Shown: positions 1 through 8,481 of the stretch, one piece after another
Numbering within the stretch: the first letter of the stretch is position 1
How the letters are laid out: each line of letters begins with the position of its first letter
Origin: Vreelandella songnenensis
GTDB taxonomy: Bacteria; Pseudomonadota; Gammaproteobacteria; Pseudomonadales; Halomonadaceae
Direction: 5' to 3'
Assembly: GCF_003002925.1 (NCBI RefSeq)
Contig: NZ_PVTK01000002.1
Location: forward strand, 310,001-374,000
Length of the DNA stretch: 64,000 nt
Notes under the pieces: generated by a model
Database searches by the model: none
Told to the model about the DNA's origin: nothing
The model's input: the letters and a program-made list of their open reading frames with translations, nothing else
Program-made: the position numbers and the translations under genes

Positions 1-696
1 AGCCTGGTCGACCAGCGTATCTCCATGTGGACGACCCTGGTGGGACCCACTGTGGTTACCGTGGTAACGCTGTCCATAAGGCCTTCGTTTTTCTTCACCT
101 ACGTACTGTGGATCATGTTTACTCGCGGCCTTGCCGTGTCGATTCTGGCGTGGCAACGCGGGCGTTTCAGCCTGCTGTGGATTCCGCTGATTTATTACAA
201 TCAGGTTTGGGGCGCAATTCTCAAAACCTATGTCAGCTTTCGCTTCAATCGTCAGCAATGGTCGCGCCAGGGCATCTCTGCTGGCGAGCCAGACGACCCG
301 ATAGCGGTGCGCAGACAACGGCGCATTGGACATGTATTGCATGGTTTCGTCTATGGCGCTCTTCTATTCATCCTGGTTGTCTCGACCGGCAACACAATGC
401 TTCCGGACCGGACCACCATGCATATCGTTATCGATCAAGTATTGGGGGGTGACCATGGTTCCCAACGTCTAGATCGTTCGCTCGACACAAATCATACCGA
501 CTCAGCCTGTGCTCCGGCTCAGTTGCCCCCAGACTATTTTCTTGTGGAAGGCGACCTGATAAAGGGCATGCAACACAGCTCCATCACGCAGACCAGTCAA
601 CAGGTCAAGTTAATAGTGTTATTGGATACCAAGTGCAATGAAAGGCTCTGGATCGAGCCTACGACTTCCCACAAGTTGTCTCCGACTCATCCCTGA
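1..696 (+). CDS. alg8: Alg8-like mannuronan synthase, C-terminal part (5' end outside window)
   Basis: The reading frame is open from base 1, so only the C-terminal 231 residues are present. Alg8 is the inner-membrane family-2 glycosyltransferase that polymerises GDP-mannuronate into polymannuronate. The recognisable part is the segment RISMWTTLVGPT followed by hydrophobic helices and the stretch around PLIYYNQVWGAILKTYVSF, close to the end of known Alg8 proteins. The catalytic part lies upstream, outside the window. After about residue 150 there is a polar tail of some 80 residues that I do not recognise from Alg8; it could be a lineage-specific extension. The next gene, alg44, begins 19 bp after the stop, which fits the alg8-alg44 order of alginate operons. 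The identification rests on sequence resemblance and on the neighbours. Confidence 0.8.
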   Translation, partial: SLVDQRISMWTTLVGPTVVTVVTLSIRPSFFFTYVLWIMFTRGLAVSILAWQRGRFSLLWIPLIYYNQVWGAILKTYVSFRFNRQQWSRQGISAGEPDDPIAVRRQRRIGHVLHGFVYGALLFILVVSTGNTMLPDRTTMHIVIDQVLGGDHGSQRLDRSLDTNHTDSACAPAQLPPDYFLVEGDLIKGMQHSSITQTSQQVKLIVLLDTKCNERLWIEPTTSHKLSPTHP

Positions 697-715
697 CGCA
701 AGGAGCAATCTACGG

Positions 716-2296
716 ATGAAAGACGATCATTTAAGAGCTGCCCACAGCCGGCATGAATCCACTCCCGACGAAAAGCAGCAACGGGCGAACAGTGGCGCAT
801 TTTCATCTTCGGAAAGCGTCGATCAAGAAAACGAGCGCATGACCCAGGATAGCCTACTCCAGCATGAGAAACGCGACGAAAGGGGCCATATCCGGGTTGC
901 GACAATGTTTCGAGTGACCCTCGCCGATAACGATACCGAGCTGGACGGCAATGATGTCTCCCTTGGCGGATTTTCTGCCCAAAGTGAACGTGCTTTTGAA
1001 CCTGGCGAGCGTGTTTCCGTTTCACTGATTATGGCGGCGGGCACCTTTGACGTCGTTGTAGCGGCCAAGGCCGAATGCGTTGACTCCGTTCCACGAGAGA
1101 ACGGCAATGGCTATGACGTCCGATTCAAGTTCAGCGAGATGGCTCCACAACACCGTGAGTCGCTACGCCAAATCATTCTCAGCTGGTTGAGTGGACGTTC
1201 GCCCAATATTGAAGGCCAGATGGCCAGCGAAGATCCACAGACGCCCCGCAAGCGGCAGGCAACCCAGACAGCGCCCTCCAAGCGCCCCCCAAAGCCGATC
1301 GGACGCTACATTCTTTTATTCCTTGCAATCGGACTGTTGGTGTTGGTAGCTGCAGCGACGGCTTATCGCAACTTCGTCCTGATTGAGCCCCGCTTCGCCG
1401 CTGTGACGGCACCGCGTATCGATATCCGCGCCCCCAGCTCGGGAGTACTTGGCGAACACGGCTTCACGGTGGGTGATCTGATCGAGCGCGACCAGTTATT
1501 GACCAATGTGATCAATAGCGACCTTGAATCAGAGCTGATCCTGGCAGAAGCGGCACTCAGCTATAACAACCAACTGGTTGAGAATCTACGTGGCTATCTT
1601 GAAGATGATACCCAAGAGATCAGCTTAGCCAACTCCGCACGGCCAGCTGGCGGCGACACTACTACCTTCGAGACAGTCTCGCCGGATATCGCTCGGGCAC
1701 GTATCGAACAGTTCGAGCAAGTGCGCGATTTCGAGAACTCGCGTCTTGCCGCCCTTAAAGCAATGCAGGCCAGTAACGAAATATACAGCCCCTGTGACTG
1801 CCGCGTGGCCTGGGCGCTGAGTAGTGCCTCCGGGGTCTATATCGACAAGAGCGAACGGATCATGACCCTGATTCGTACCGAGGAAGATGACGTGATGGTC
1901 GAGGCACTGGTGCACATGAATGACATTAGCCGCATCCGGCCCAATCACCAGGCCTACGTCACACTGCCCAATGCCACTCAACCGATTCGCGCCCAAGTGC
2001 GTAATGTCGCCCTTGATATTGAATCTCAGCCCCGTGCCGGTTTCCCGAGCTGGGTACGCCAGCAGCAGAACGTGGCCAGTGTACTGCTCCTTCCAGAGGA
2101 ACCCCTGCCTCCAGAGAGCGTCGGCCAGCCAATAGACGTTCGCTTTAGCGAAACACAGCTGCTGAGTATCGTCTCCGAAAAAATATGGCAAGGCGTGAAT
2201 TGGATTACCCAGTCCAGTAATAACCTCTTTGGCATGGATCGGGATGGAGCCAACGAATACGGGAGTGATACCGATGGAGCCAACGATGAAGGGTAA
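716..2296 (+). CDS. alg44: Alg44-like c-di-GMP-binding alginate co-polymerase
   Basis: Alg44 is the inner-membrane partner of Alg8; c-di-GMP binding to its PilZ domain switches on polymer synthesis. The product is 526 residues. A PilZ domain follows a polar N-terminus of about 50 residues: the first motif is R56-x3-R60 (RGHIR) and the second is DVSLGG at about 80-85, so both c-di-GMP-binding elements are present. One transmembrane helix follows near residues 198-220, then a periplasmic HlyD/biotinyl-lipoyl-like region (APSSGVLGEHGFTVGD onward). I chose the ATG at 716 because it has AGGAG at 701-705; an ATG at 638 lies inside alg8. The protein is longer than Pseudomonas Alg44 (about 390 residues), mainly in the N-terminus and the periplasmic part. 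It overlaps the next gene by 11 bp. Confidence 0.85.
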   Translation: MKDDHLRAAHSRHESTPDEKQQRANSGAFSSSESVDQENERMTQDSLLQHEKRDERGHIRVATMFRVTLADNDTELDGNDVSLGGFSAQSERAFEPGERVSVSLIMAAGTFDVVVAAKAECVDSVPRENGNGYDVRFKFSEMAPQHRESLRQIILSWLSGRSPNIEGQMASEDPQTPRKRQATQTAPSKRPPKPIGRYILLFLAIGLLVLVAAATAYRNFVLIEPRFAAVTAPRIDIRAPSSGVLGEHGFTVGDLIERDQLLTNVINSDLESELILAEAALSYNNQLVENLRGYLEDDTQEISLANSARPAGGDTTTFETVSPDIARARIEQFEQVRDFENSRLAALKAMQASNEIYSPCDCRVAWALSSASGVYIDKSERIMTLIRTEEDDVMVEALVHMNDISRIRPNHQAYVTLPNATQPIRAQVRNVALDIESQPRAGFPSWVRQQQNVASVLLLPEEPLPPESVGQPIDVRFSETQLLSIVSEKIWQGVNWITQSSNNLFGMDRDGANEYGSDTDGANDEG

Positions 2297-3170
2297 ATAC
2301 CCACACCCATTTATCGCGTTACGGCACAAGAATCTGCTATTGAGCGTGCTAACGCTGCTGCCGTTCGCGGTCGGCAATGCCGATGAAGCAGAGTTTGCCG
2401 TCGTGAGCACCCCTCAAGTGGAACCTTGCTCTCAGCGTTATGCCCTGGCTGAAGCCCCGAGCCTCGCGCCCACCGAAGACGCTCATAACGCCATTCGCCA
2501 GACGTTTAATACCACCCGGGACTGGGGGACCAAAGAGAACGTAGAACGCTTGACTGCTCAAGATACCGGCATCAATGAAGCTGGCCTGCGCGTCCACTAT
2601 CCTGCAGGGAGCTCTTCACCAGGTGAGGAGCCTCTCGGCGGGGCCGGTTTCTACAGCGATCCTTTTTCCTTCCAGGACGCTGAGCGTGCCTGCCTGAGCT
2701 ATAAGGTGCGCTTCCCTTCCGACTTCGACTTCGTGAAAGGAGGCAAGCTGCCAGGGTTATACGGAGGTGAAGCCCCCTCTGGCGGCGAGAGCGTCGATGG
2801 CGAGAACGGTTTCTCCATGCGCTTGATGTGGCGCGAGGATGGTGAAGGTGAGCTCTACCCTTACGTGGTCGACTTCGAAGGAGAATCAGTAGGTCGTGGC
2901 TTTTGGCGCTACCCGGCCGGCTCATGGATCACCATCGAACAGGAAATTCTGCTTAACGACCCTCACCAGGAGAACGGTGTCGCTCGGGTCTGGATCGACG
3001 GCCAACCTGTGCTGGAGCAGTCGAATATTGTCTTTCGTACTACATCAGACATCACTATTGAAGGCTTGATGTTCTCCACTTTCTTTGGCGGAACCGGAGA
3101 AGGCTGGCGCACTCCACGCGACCAGCACGTTGATTTTGCTAGCTTTCGCTTTTATACCTCAAGATCTTGA
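2286..3170 (+). CDS. Polysaccharide lyase family 14-type secreted protein
   Basis: A 294-residue protein with an N-terminal signal sequence (basic start, hydrophobic stretch, ending near VGNADEAEF). The central block carries the family-14 polysaccharide lyase signature: GGKLPGLYGG, then GFSMRLMWR, GELYPYV and VWIDGQPV, which line the sugar-binding beta-jelly-roll cleft. The expected activity is eliminative cleavage of uronate polymers such as alginate in the periplasm. The start is uncertain: ATG 2286 has TGGAG six bases upstream, ATG 2274 has GGGAG eight bases upstream, and both overlap the end of alg44. Position between alg44 and algL strongly suggests a role in polymer turnover or export quality control. 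This gene is not part of the classical Pseudomonas alginate operon. Family assignment is firm; substrate is inferred. Confidence 0.78.
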   Translation: MKGKYPHPFIALRHKNLLLSVLTLLPFAVGNADEAEFAVVSTPQVEPCSQRYALAEAPSLAPTEDAHNAIRQTFNTTRDWGTKENVERLTAQDTGINEAGLRVHYPAGSSSPGEEPLGGAGFYSDPFSFQDAERACLSYKVRFPSDFDFVKGGKLPGLYGGEAPSGGESVDGENGFSMRLMWREDGEGELYPYVVDFEGESVGRGFWRYPAGSWITIEQEILLNDPHQENGVARVWIDGQPVLEQSNIVFRTTSDITIEGLMFSTFFGGTGEGWRTPRDQHVDFASFRFYTSRS

Positions 3171-3205
3171 GCGCAAGTACTAGCGCTGTTGGAGTAATAA
3201 CGATC

Positions 3206-4465
3206 ATGCCTCTTGCCTTAGCAAAAGGGCTTTCCGCACGATTTCTTTTTGCATTGCCTGTTGCCTTGATGGCAATGGGCAGTGCCGACCTGTCAGCCAA
3301 TATAAACCTGGATGACACCCTCTCGAGAGAAGCGCGGCTAAGCATTGACCTTTCCGAATATCGCGTCACTGATACGAATGCCAGCTATTTTGACGTAAAA
3401 GCGCGTATGGCGCTGCTTGAGCAAACCGATAGCACGATTTTGCTGCAGTTGAGAGACCAGCTCTCGATAGGCCCCAGTTGTCGTCAAAAAATCAACGCGG
3501 AGCCCATCACTACGCGGGGAGCGATACCCGGTTTCTATCCCAGTCCCAGAGAATGGGAGCTAGCTACCCGGCCATTATTCGCTTTCGAGGATAGCGTATC
3601 GAACCTGGCTGGCGCTTTCGTGGCAAGTGGAGACATTTACTATGCCGAATGCCTGGTGCATTACTTGCATCATTGGGCCGAGGCCGAAGCCATGACTGAC
3701 TTTGTCTATGAACCGGCGCAACCGCAAGCCTGGTTTGCCTCTGAGTCGATGTTGTTCGCGGCGGCCATGGCTTACTCAATTGTACGCCCTTACATCGATG
3801 GTCTTGAAGAAGAACGGTCCGACATCGAACTGTGGTTGCAACGTCTGGCCCGGGAGCATTCGGCAGTGCCAGGCATTGCGCAGCAGAGTTGCTGTAATAA
3901 CCATTTATATCGTCGCGCGTTGTACGCCACCATGATTGGCGTGCTGGCCGAAGACAACGACCTGTTCCGTTTTGGTGTTAGCGCTATTTACTCGGCCCTG
4001 CACGACATGACCGAGGACGGCGCTCTTCCCCTTGAGGTGAATCGCGGACGACGCGCTATTCATTACCAGAACTATGCACTCAGTTATCTCATCCCCAATA
4101 TGCAGATCATTCATCGCCAGGGCTACGACATCTTCAATCTGGAAGTCGAGGACAGCAACATTCATGAAGGCGTCGGCTACCTGTTCCAGATCCTTGATGA
4201 TCCAGAAGCGTTAGGCGATTACGCGCCACGTGAACAGTACACAGACTTCCTGAGTGACCCACAGTACTTCACCTGGATGGAGATTTACCTTTCGCACTTC
4301 GAGCACGAAGGTATGGCCAGCCTCATTACCCGGGCACGACCCACCTATAGCCGCAGTGCGGGAGGCCCCGTCACTTTTTACTTCATGGATCCCGGCGCCC
4401 AGGAGCACATTCGCATGGACGAACAGCGTCAGGAGACTGAAGTCTTTCAGGGCTTGGACAACTGA
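3206..4465 (+). CDS. algL: AlgL-like periplasmic alginate lyase (PL5)
   Basis: A 419-residue protein with a cleavable signal sequence (MPLALAKGLSARFLFALP, processing near DLSAN). It matches the alpha-barrel alginate lyase family PL5: the NNH motif (NNHLYRRALYATMIG, His about 233) and the downstream RRAIHYQNYALSYLI segment correspond to the catalytic His and Tyr regions of AlgL. AlgL degrades mannuronan that escapes into the periplasm during export. ATG 3206 was chosen for its GGAG at 3191-3194 and because it starts the signal peptide; an upstream TTG at 3167 overlaps the previous gene. Two lyase genes of different folds in tandem inside one biosynthetic operon is unusual. Confidence 0.82.
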   Translation: MPLALAKGLSARFLFALPVALMAMGSADLSANINLDDTLSREARLSIDLSEYRVTDTNASYFDVKARMALLEQTDSTILLQLRDQLSIGPSCRQKINAEPITTRGAIPGFYPSPREWELATRPLFAFEDSVSNLAGAFVASGDIYYAECLVHYLHHWAEAEAMTDFVYEPAQPQAWFASESMLFAAAMAYSIVRPYIDGLEEERSDIELWLQRLAREHSAVPGIAQQSCCNNHLYRRALYATMIGVLAEDNDLFRFGVSAIYSALHDMTEDGALPLEVNRGRRAIHYQNYALSYLIPNMQIIHRQGYDIFNLEVEDSNIHEGVGYLFQILDDPEALGDYAPREQYTDFLSDPQYFTWMEIYLSHFEHEGMASLITRARPTYSRSAGGPVTFYFMDPGAQEHIRMDEQRQETEVFQGLDN

Positions 4466-4501
4466 ACAGGCACCGCGCCACATAAGAACAGCAGGGAGCA
4501 T

Positions 4502-7156
4502 ATGAAGCGGACAACGATCAAGACTCAATACACGCCTACGCTGCGGCTGACCGCAGCCTTAACCTTGTCAGCATGGCTTGCTGGCTGTGCCATGACCTCT
4601 GAAAGACCGCCTGTAGGAGAACATGCAGGCCCTGTTCCCGCACAACATGCTGACTGGTTCTCCCGTGGCCCTGAGGCCAGTATAGATGGAACAGACTGGC
4701 AGACAATCAATCTCTCCCAGGAACGCATCAACGAGGGCCGCTTCAATGAAGCCGTCGCGTACCTCCATCCCTTGATGGACCGCTATGTGCCACCTGCCTT
4801 TTATGAAATGGCCAAGCTATATGAACAAGGACTCGGGGTCGAACAGGACTTCACAGAGGCAGCGCGGTTGTATGGCGAAGCTATCAATAAGCCTTCCTCG
4901 ACACGCGGCCATGCCTCGCTCAACCTTGCAAAGCTCTATCTAGAAGGTCGCGGCGTAAAACGTAATGACGTGCTCGCCTACCACCTACTTTGGCAGGCCA
5001 AAGAGGCCAACCTTGATCGGACAGCAGAAATCGATCTTGCCAACCTGCTGTCTGAAGGCGGCGAAGGTGTAGAGGCGGACCCTATGCTTGCCCGACAGCT
5101 TTATGAACAAGCGGCCTCCCAGAACAAGGAGCAGGCTCTGCAGGCCCTGGCTAAAGCGTATGCACCCGGCGGCTGGCTGGAAGAAAATCCCACGCAGTCG
5201 ATCGCTTATGCGCGGCGTTACGCCAGACAGCTTGAGGCCAACGCGAGCCAGGGCGATGTCAGCGCCATGTTTCAGTTGGCATCGCTCTACTCTCCTGACG
5301 GACTGCTCAATGACCAACCCAATCAGCATATTCAGTGGTTGCAGCAAGCCGCCCAGGTAGGCGACCAGGACGCCCAAACCCGGGCTGGGCAAGAGATAAT
5401 CAATGCCGGCGAGTACCGGCTAGGTATCTCTCTACTGGCAGAGCCCGCACGGCAGGGGAACGTTGAGGCGATGACCTACCTCGGCCAAGCACTATTAACG
5501 TCCGAGTACGATGGTCAACAGGAGGCGCCAAGCCGCGCTGAACAGTGGCTGAGCAAGGCAATTGAGTCAGGTTCGAACGATGCTCGGTTAATTCTCGGGC
5601 GCGCCCTTGTCGAAGAGCAGACAGCCCTTGATGACCTACCTCGCGGCATTAATCTGCTCGAACAAGCGGCAAAGAGTGACGCCCCCCTGGCGTTGGCACA
5701 GCTTGGTGCGCTATTCATGGATGACGAGAGGATCGAAAGTCAGCCTGCCATCGCCGCCGACTATCTGGAGCGCGGCCATGAACTGGGGCATCCATGGGCT
5801 ACCCAGCAACTCGGTGCCGCTTATCTATATGGCCGGGGCGTGATGAAGAACCCCGAACGGGGTCAGGAACTACTCCAAAATGCTGCCGCTCAAGGTCAGA
5901 CCGGAGCAATGCGTCTTCTCGGCGAGGCCTACCTGACCGGCGATGTCTTGCCATTACGGCCTGATCGCGGCAGGGAATGGCTGACACAAGCGGCTCAAGC
6001 CGGCGACACCACCGCCATGACCACCCTAGGTGAAGCCTATCTGGAAGGCTCATTGGAGGGCGATTCTTCTCAAGGCATTCGGCTAATAACCCAAGCTGCC
6101 GAACAAGATAATGAATATGCCATGATCTTGCTGGGTCGCGCCTATCGGGAGGGCAGCAGCGTCAAGCGCGACCTCTATAAGGCCAGGCAGTGGCTGACCC
6201 AGGCTCAAGAAGCAGGACACGCCTCCGCCACCGATGCGCTCATCTACGTGCAGCGCGACCTGGGTGCTGAAGGCGATATTGATGCGCTTATCGCCGCAGC
6301 AAGAAGTGGCCATCCGGGCGCCATGGCCGATCTTGCTCAAGCCTATCTCGATGGCGAGGGGGTTGGTCGTGACCAGGAGCAGGCCGAGAGTTGGCTGGAG
6401 CAGGCACATCAGGCAGGACATGCCGGTGCCGGAGCAGCCCTTGGCCGCATGTATATCGATCAGGGTGAAAGTGAGCGCGGTATTGACTACCTGAAAACCG
6501 CCGCGTCCAGAGGACATGCTGGTGCTCGCCAGGACTTGGGTGAAGCCTACTTGACCGGCGAACACGCCGAACAAGATGTGGCACGCGGCCTCGAACTGCT
6601 AAGCACTGCGGCCGCAGCAGGAGACCCACATGCCGCCTACGTTCTGGGCGATGCCTATCAGCACGGTAAAGGGGTCGAACAAGATGCCGAACTAGCCGAG
6701 CGCTGGTATCAGCAGTCTAGTGATGCTGGCGCCATCTATGCGCGTACCGAGCTAGGTATTGCCCTCATACGCGGTCAAGGTGCTATTGCGCAGGATGTAC
6801 AGCGTGGCTACGAGTTACTCATGGATGCAGCCCGCCGGGGCCACTCTGGGGCTCAGGCGTCCCTCGGCCGTGAATACCTCAACGGGTTTAACATTGAAAA
6901 GGATGTCGGCCGCGGTGCGGGCTACCTTTATAAGGCAGCAAGCCAAGGACACCGCAGTGCCCGCCTCGCTTTGGCCAGGGCCTATCTATTGGCTCGTGGC
7001 TTTGAGAACCCCAATCAACAGCAGGCGTTATTATGGCTCAATGATCTGATGGAGAGAGAGGGTCAGCTTGCCATCGAAACGCTACGCCACCTGCTAATTG
7101 ATGAGGACGCTTTCGCCGACATCGATATTGAACTGGAAACATTCTCTGGAGAATGA
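4502..7156 (+). CDS. algK: AlgK-like Sel1-repeat lipoprotein, double length
   Basis: An 884-residue lipoprotein: signal peptide followed by the lipobox LAGC, with the lipidated Cys at residue 29. Almost all of the rest is Sel1-like repeats of about 36 residues (pattern A-x3-LG-x2-Y-x2-G-x-GV-x2-D-x3-A-x2-W), roughly twenty of them, which would fold into a long alpha-solenoid. In Pseudomonas, AlgK is an outer-membrane lipoprotein of about 475 residues that helps assemble the AlgE porin and bridges the export complex. Here the solenoid is nearly twice as long. RBS GGGAG lies at 4494-4498. The AlgK assignment relies on operon position plus architecture; Sel1 proteins have many other roles, so a different scaffold function is possible. 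It is the last gene of the cluster: algE, algG, algX and algIJF do not follow. Confidence 0.7.
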   Translation: MKRTTIKTQYTPTLRLTAALTLSAWLAGCAMTSERPPVGEHAGPVPAQHADWFSRGPEASIDGTDWQTINLSQERINEGRFNEAVAYLHPLMDRYVPPAFYEMAKLYEQGLGVEQDFTEAARLYGEAINKPSSTRGHASLNLAKLYLEGRGVKRNDVLAYHLLWQAKEANLDRTAEIDLANLLSEGGEGVEADPMLARQLYEQAASQNKEQALQALAKAYAPGGWLEENPTQSIAYARRYARQLEANASQGDVSAMFQLASLYSPDGLLNDQPNQHIQWLQQAAQVGDQDAQTRAGQEIINAGEYRLGISLLAEPARQGNVEAMTYLGQALLTSEYDGQQEAPSRAEQWLSKAIESGSNDARLILGRALVEEQTALDDLPRGINLLEQAAKSDAPLALAQLGALFMDDERIESQPAIAADYLERGHELGHPWATQQLGAAYLYGRGVMKNPERGQELLQNAAAQGQTGAMRLLGEAYLTGDVLPLRPDRGREWLTQAAQAGDTTAMTTLGEAYLEGSLEGDSSQGIRLITQAAEQDNEYAMILLGRAYREGSSVKRDLYKARQWLTQAQEAGHASATDALIYVQRDLGAEGDIDALIAAARSGHPGAMADLAQAYLDGEGVGRDQEQAESWLEQAHQAGHAGAGAALGRMYIDQGESERGIDYLKTAASRGHAGARQDLGEAYLTGEHAEQDVARGLELLSTAAAAGDPHAAYVLGDAYQHGKGVEQDAELAERWYQQSSDAGAIYARTELGIALIRGQGAIAQDVQRGYELLMDAARRGHSGAQASLGREYLNGFNIEKDVGRGAGYLYKAASQGHRSARLALARAYLLARGFENPNQQQALLWLNDLMEREGQLAIETLRHLLIDEDAFADIDIELETFSGE

Positions 7157-7340
7157 TCCGGTGACGTGCTGACCGGGTCGTCAGAAATGGCGCAGCGCCT
7201 TGATTTTTCGACCTCAATGAACAACCTTGAGTGCGATAGCGTACTGGGTTCACCCGATAACGCTTAACTTTTAATCAAGGTAGCCCTGGCAAAGAAGATC
7301 ATGTTCAAACTGCGCTACTGACATTATAAAAGAGATAAGA

Positions 7341-8060
7341 ATGCAAAAACGCCATGAGTGTCGGCAAAATACGTTGCTTGGCTTATTGCCTGAAGAAGAA
7401 TTGAATCGACTGCTGCCTAATCTAGAAGAGGTAACATTGACGCCCCGGCAATCACTGTGTGAACCGGGACAGCTAATGGAGTACGCCTACTTTCCGCTAG
7501 ACGCTATCGTCTCGCTGCTCGGTATGATCAATAATGGCTCCTCGACAGAAACTGCCGTGGTTGGCAATACTGGGGTGGTGGGCGTTTCGCTGTTTATGAG
7601 CGATGAGAGTCCCACTAGCCGAGCGCTTGTGCAGAGAGGCGGCCAGGCACTACGTATCAAGGGACACCTGCTCAAAGAGGAATTTTTCCGCGCAGGCCCT
7701 ATGCAGCAACTACTCCTGCGTTATACGCAAGCCTTACTGGCACAAGTGGCGCAAACAGCGATATGCAATCGTCATCATAACCTCGACCAGCAGCTATGCC
7801 GCTGGCTACTGCTCCATATTGGCCGATGGCCAAACAACGAATTAGCCATGACTCAAGAGTTAATTGCCAATATGCTGGGGGTGCGTCGTGAGGGAATTAC
7901 CGAGACGGCGTGCAAGCTTCAGAAGGCTGGCCTGATTTCCTACTACCGTGGTCATATCAAGATCATTGACCGACAGGGGTTGGAAGAACGCGTTTGCGAG
8001 TGCTATGCAATGGTCGAGGAAACCTATGACCGCCTGCTCAATCCACGCCAACTGATTTAG
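7341..8060 (+). CDS. Crp/Fnr-family transcriptional regulator
   Basis: A 239-residue regulator with an N-terminal cyclic-nucleotide-binding-like barrel (about residues 20-130, with EPGQLMEYAYFPLDAIVSLL) and a C-terminal winged helix of the Crp type (about 150-225, with MTQELIANMLGVRREGITE as the recognition region). It lacks the Cys cluster of Fnr. This subgroup is widespread in proteobacteria and its ligand is generally unknown. A 184-bp gap separates it from the algK-like gene, so it may have its own promoter; it could control the exopolysaccharide cluster, but nothing in the sequence proves that. Confidence 0.75.
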   Translation: MQKRHECRQNTLLGLLPEEELNRLLPNLEEVTLTPRQSLCEPGQLMEYAYFPLDAIVSLLGMINNGSSTETAVVGNTGVVGVSLFMSDESPTSRALVQRGGQALRIKGHLLKEEFFRAGPMQQLLLRYTQALLAQVAQTAICNRHHNLDQQLCRWLLLHIGRWPNNELAMTQELIANMLGVRREGITETACKLQKAGLISYYRGHIKIIDRQGLEERVCECYAMVEETYDRLLNPRQLI

Positions 8061-8155
8061 AGCCTAAGCACCGCTGGGACGGGCTTTACAACGAGTATTG
8101 GGTACAGACGTAAAAGGCGTAAAAGCCATAACAGATTGGAAGTGCAAACAAAAAT

Positions 8156-8268
8156 GGAGGCGGCCCCAAAAGCCACATCCCGGCACACGCATCCACCACT
8201 ACCGTTGCTCCCTTCCGGGCCTGGCGGGGTTTGCAGTTTCGCGTTGCGGGAGGACCTAAGGGGCCACC
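8156..8268 (-). ncRNA. ffs: 4.5S signal recognition particle RNA
   Basis: On the minus strand the sequence contains the conserved SRP domain IV core: a CCAGGCCCGGAAGGGAGCA block close to the E. coli 4.5S apical stem with its GGAA tetraloop, and a GCCGGGATGTGGC block on the 3' side. The 5' end GGTGGCCCC pairs with 3' GGGGCCGCC to close the hairpin, which sets the ends at about 8268 and 8156. The RNA binds Ffh and targets membrane proteins to the translocon. Confidence 0.92.
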
Positions 8269-8312
8269 ATAGTGATACAGACACTAGAAAACCGGCTGTA
8301 TCGTGCGTGATG

Positions 8313-8389
8313 TGGTGGCTACGCCCTGATTTGAACAGGGGACCCCATCATTATGAGTGATGTGCTCTAACCAGCTGAGCTACGTAGCC
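8313..8389 (-). tRNA. tRNA-Met (CAT), elongator type
   Basis: The minus strand folds into a full cloverleaf of 77 nt with encoded CCA: acceptor GGCTACG pairs with CGTAGCC, the anticodon loop is CTCATAA (anticodon CAT) and the T arm is CCCTG-TTCAAAT-CAGGG. The perfectly paired first acceptor base pair and close similarity to E. coli metT mark it as elongator rather than initiator tRNA. Confidence 0.93.
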
Positions 8390-8431
8390 TTTCCGACATC
8401 AGCGGGTGCAGAGTATGCCTATTCTCGGTGC

Positions 8432-8462
8432 AAAAGGCAAGCCGCAAATCGGCCTGCCTTTT
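8432..8462 (-). terminator. Probable terminator of choX
   Basis: Hairpin with arms AAAAGGCAAGCCG (8432-8444) and CGGCCTGCCTTTT (8450-8462), 12 of 13 paired, five-base loop. It ends in a T run on both strands and sits just past the choX stop codon. Confidence 0.7.
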
Positions 8463-8481
8463 CAATCTGTTAGCAAAGCGC

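Noticed and set aside
8313-8389. Initiator tRNA-fMet
   Set aside because: The acceptor stem is fully paired at position 1-72 and the sequence matches elongator tRNA-Met.
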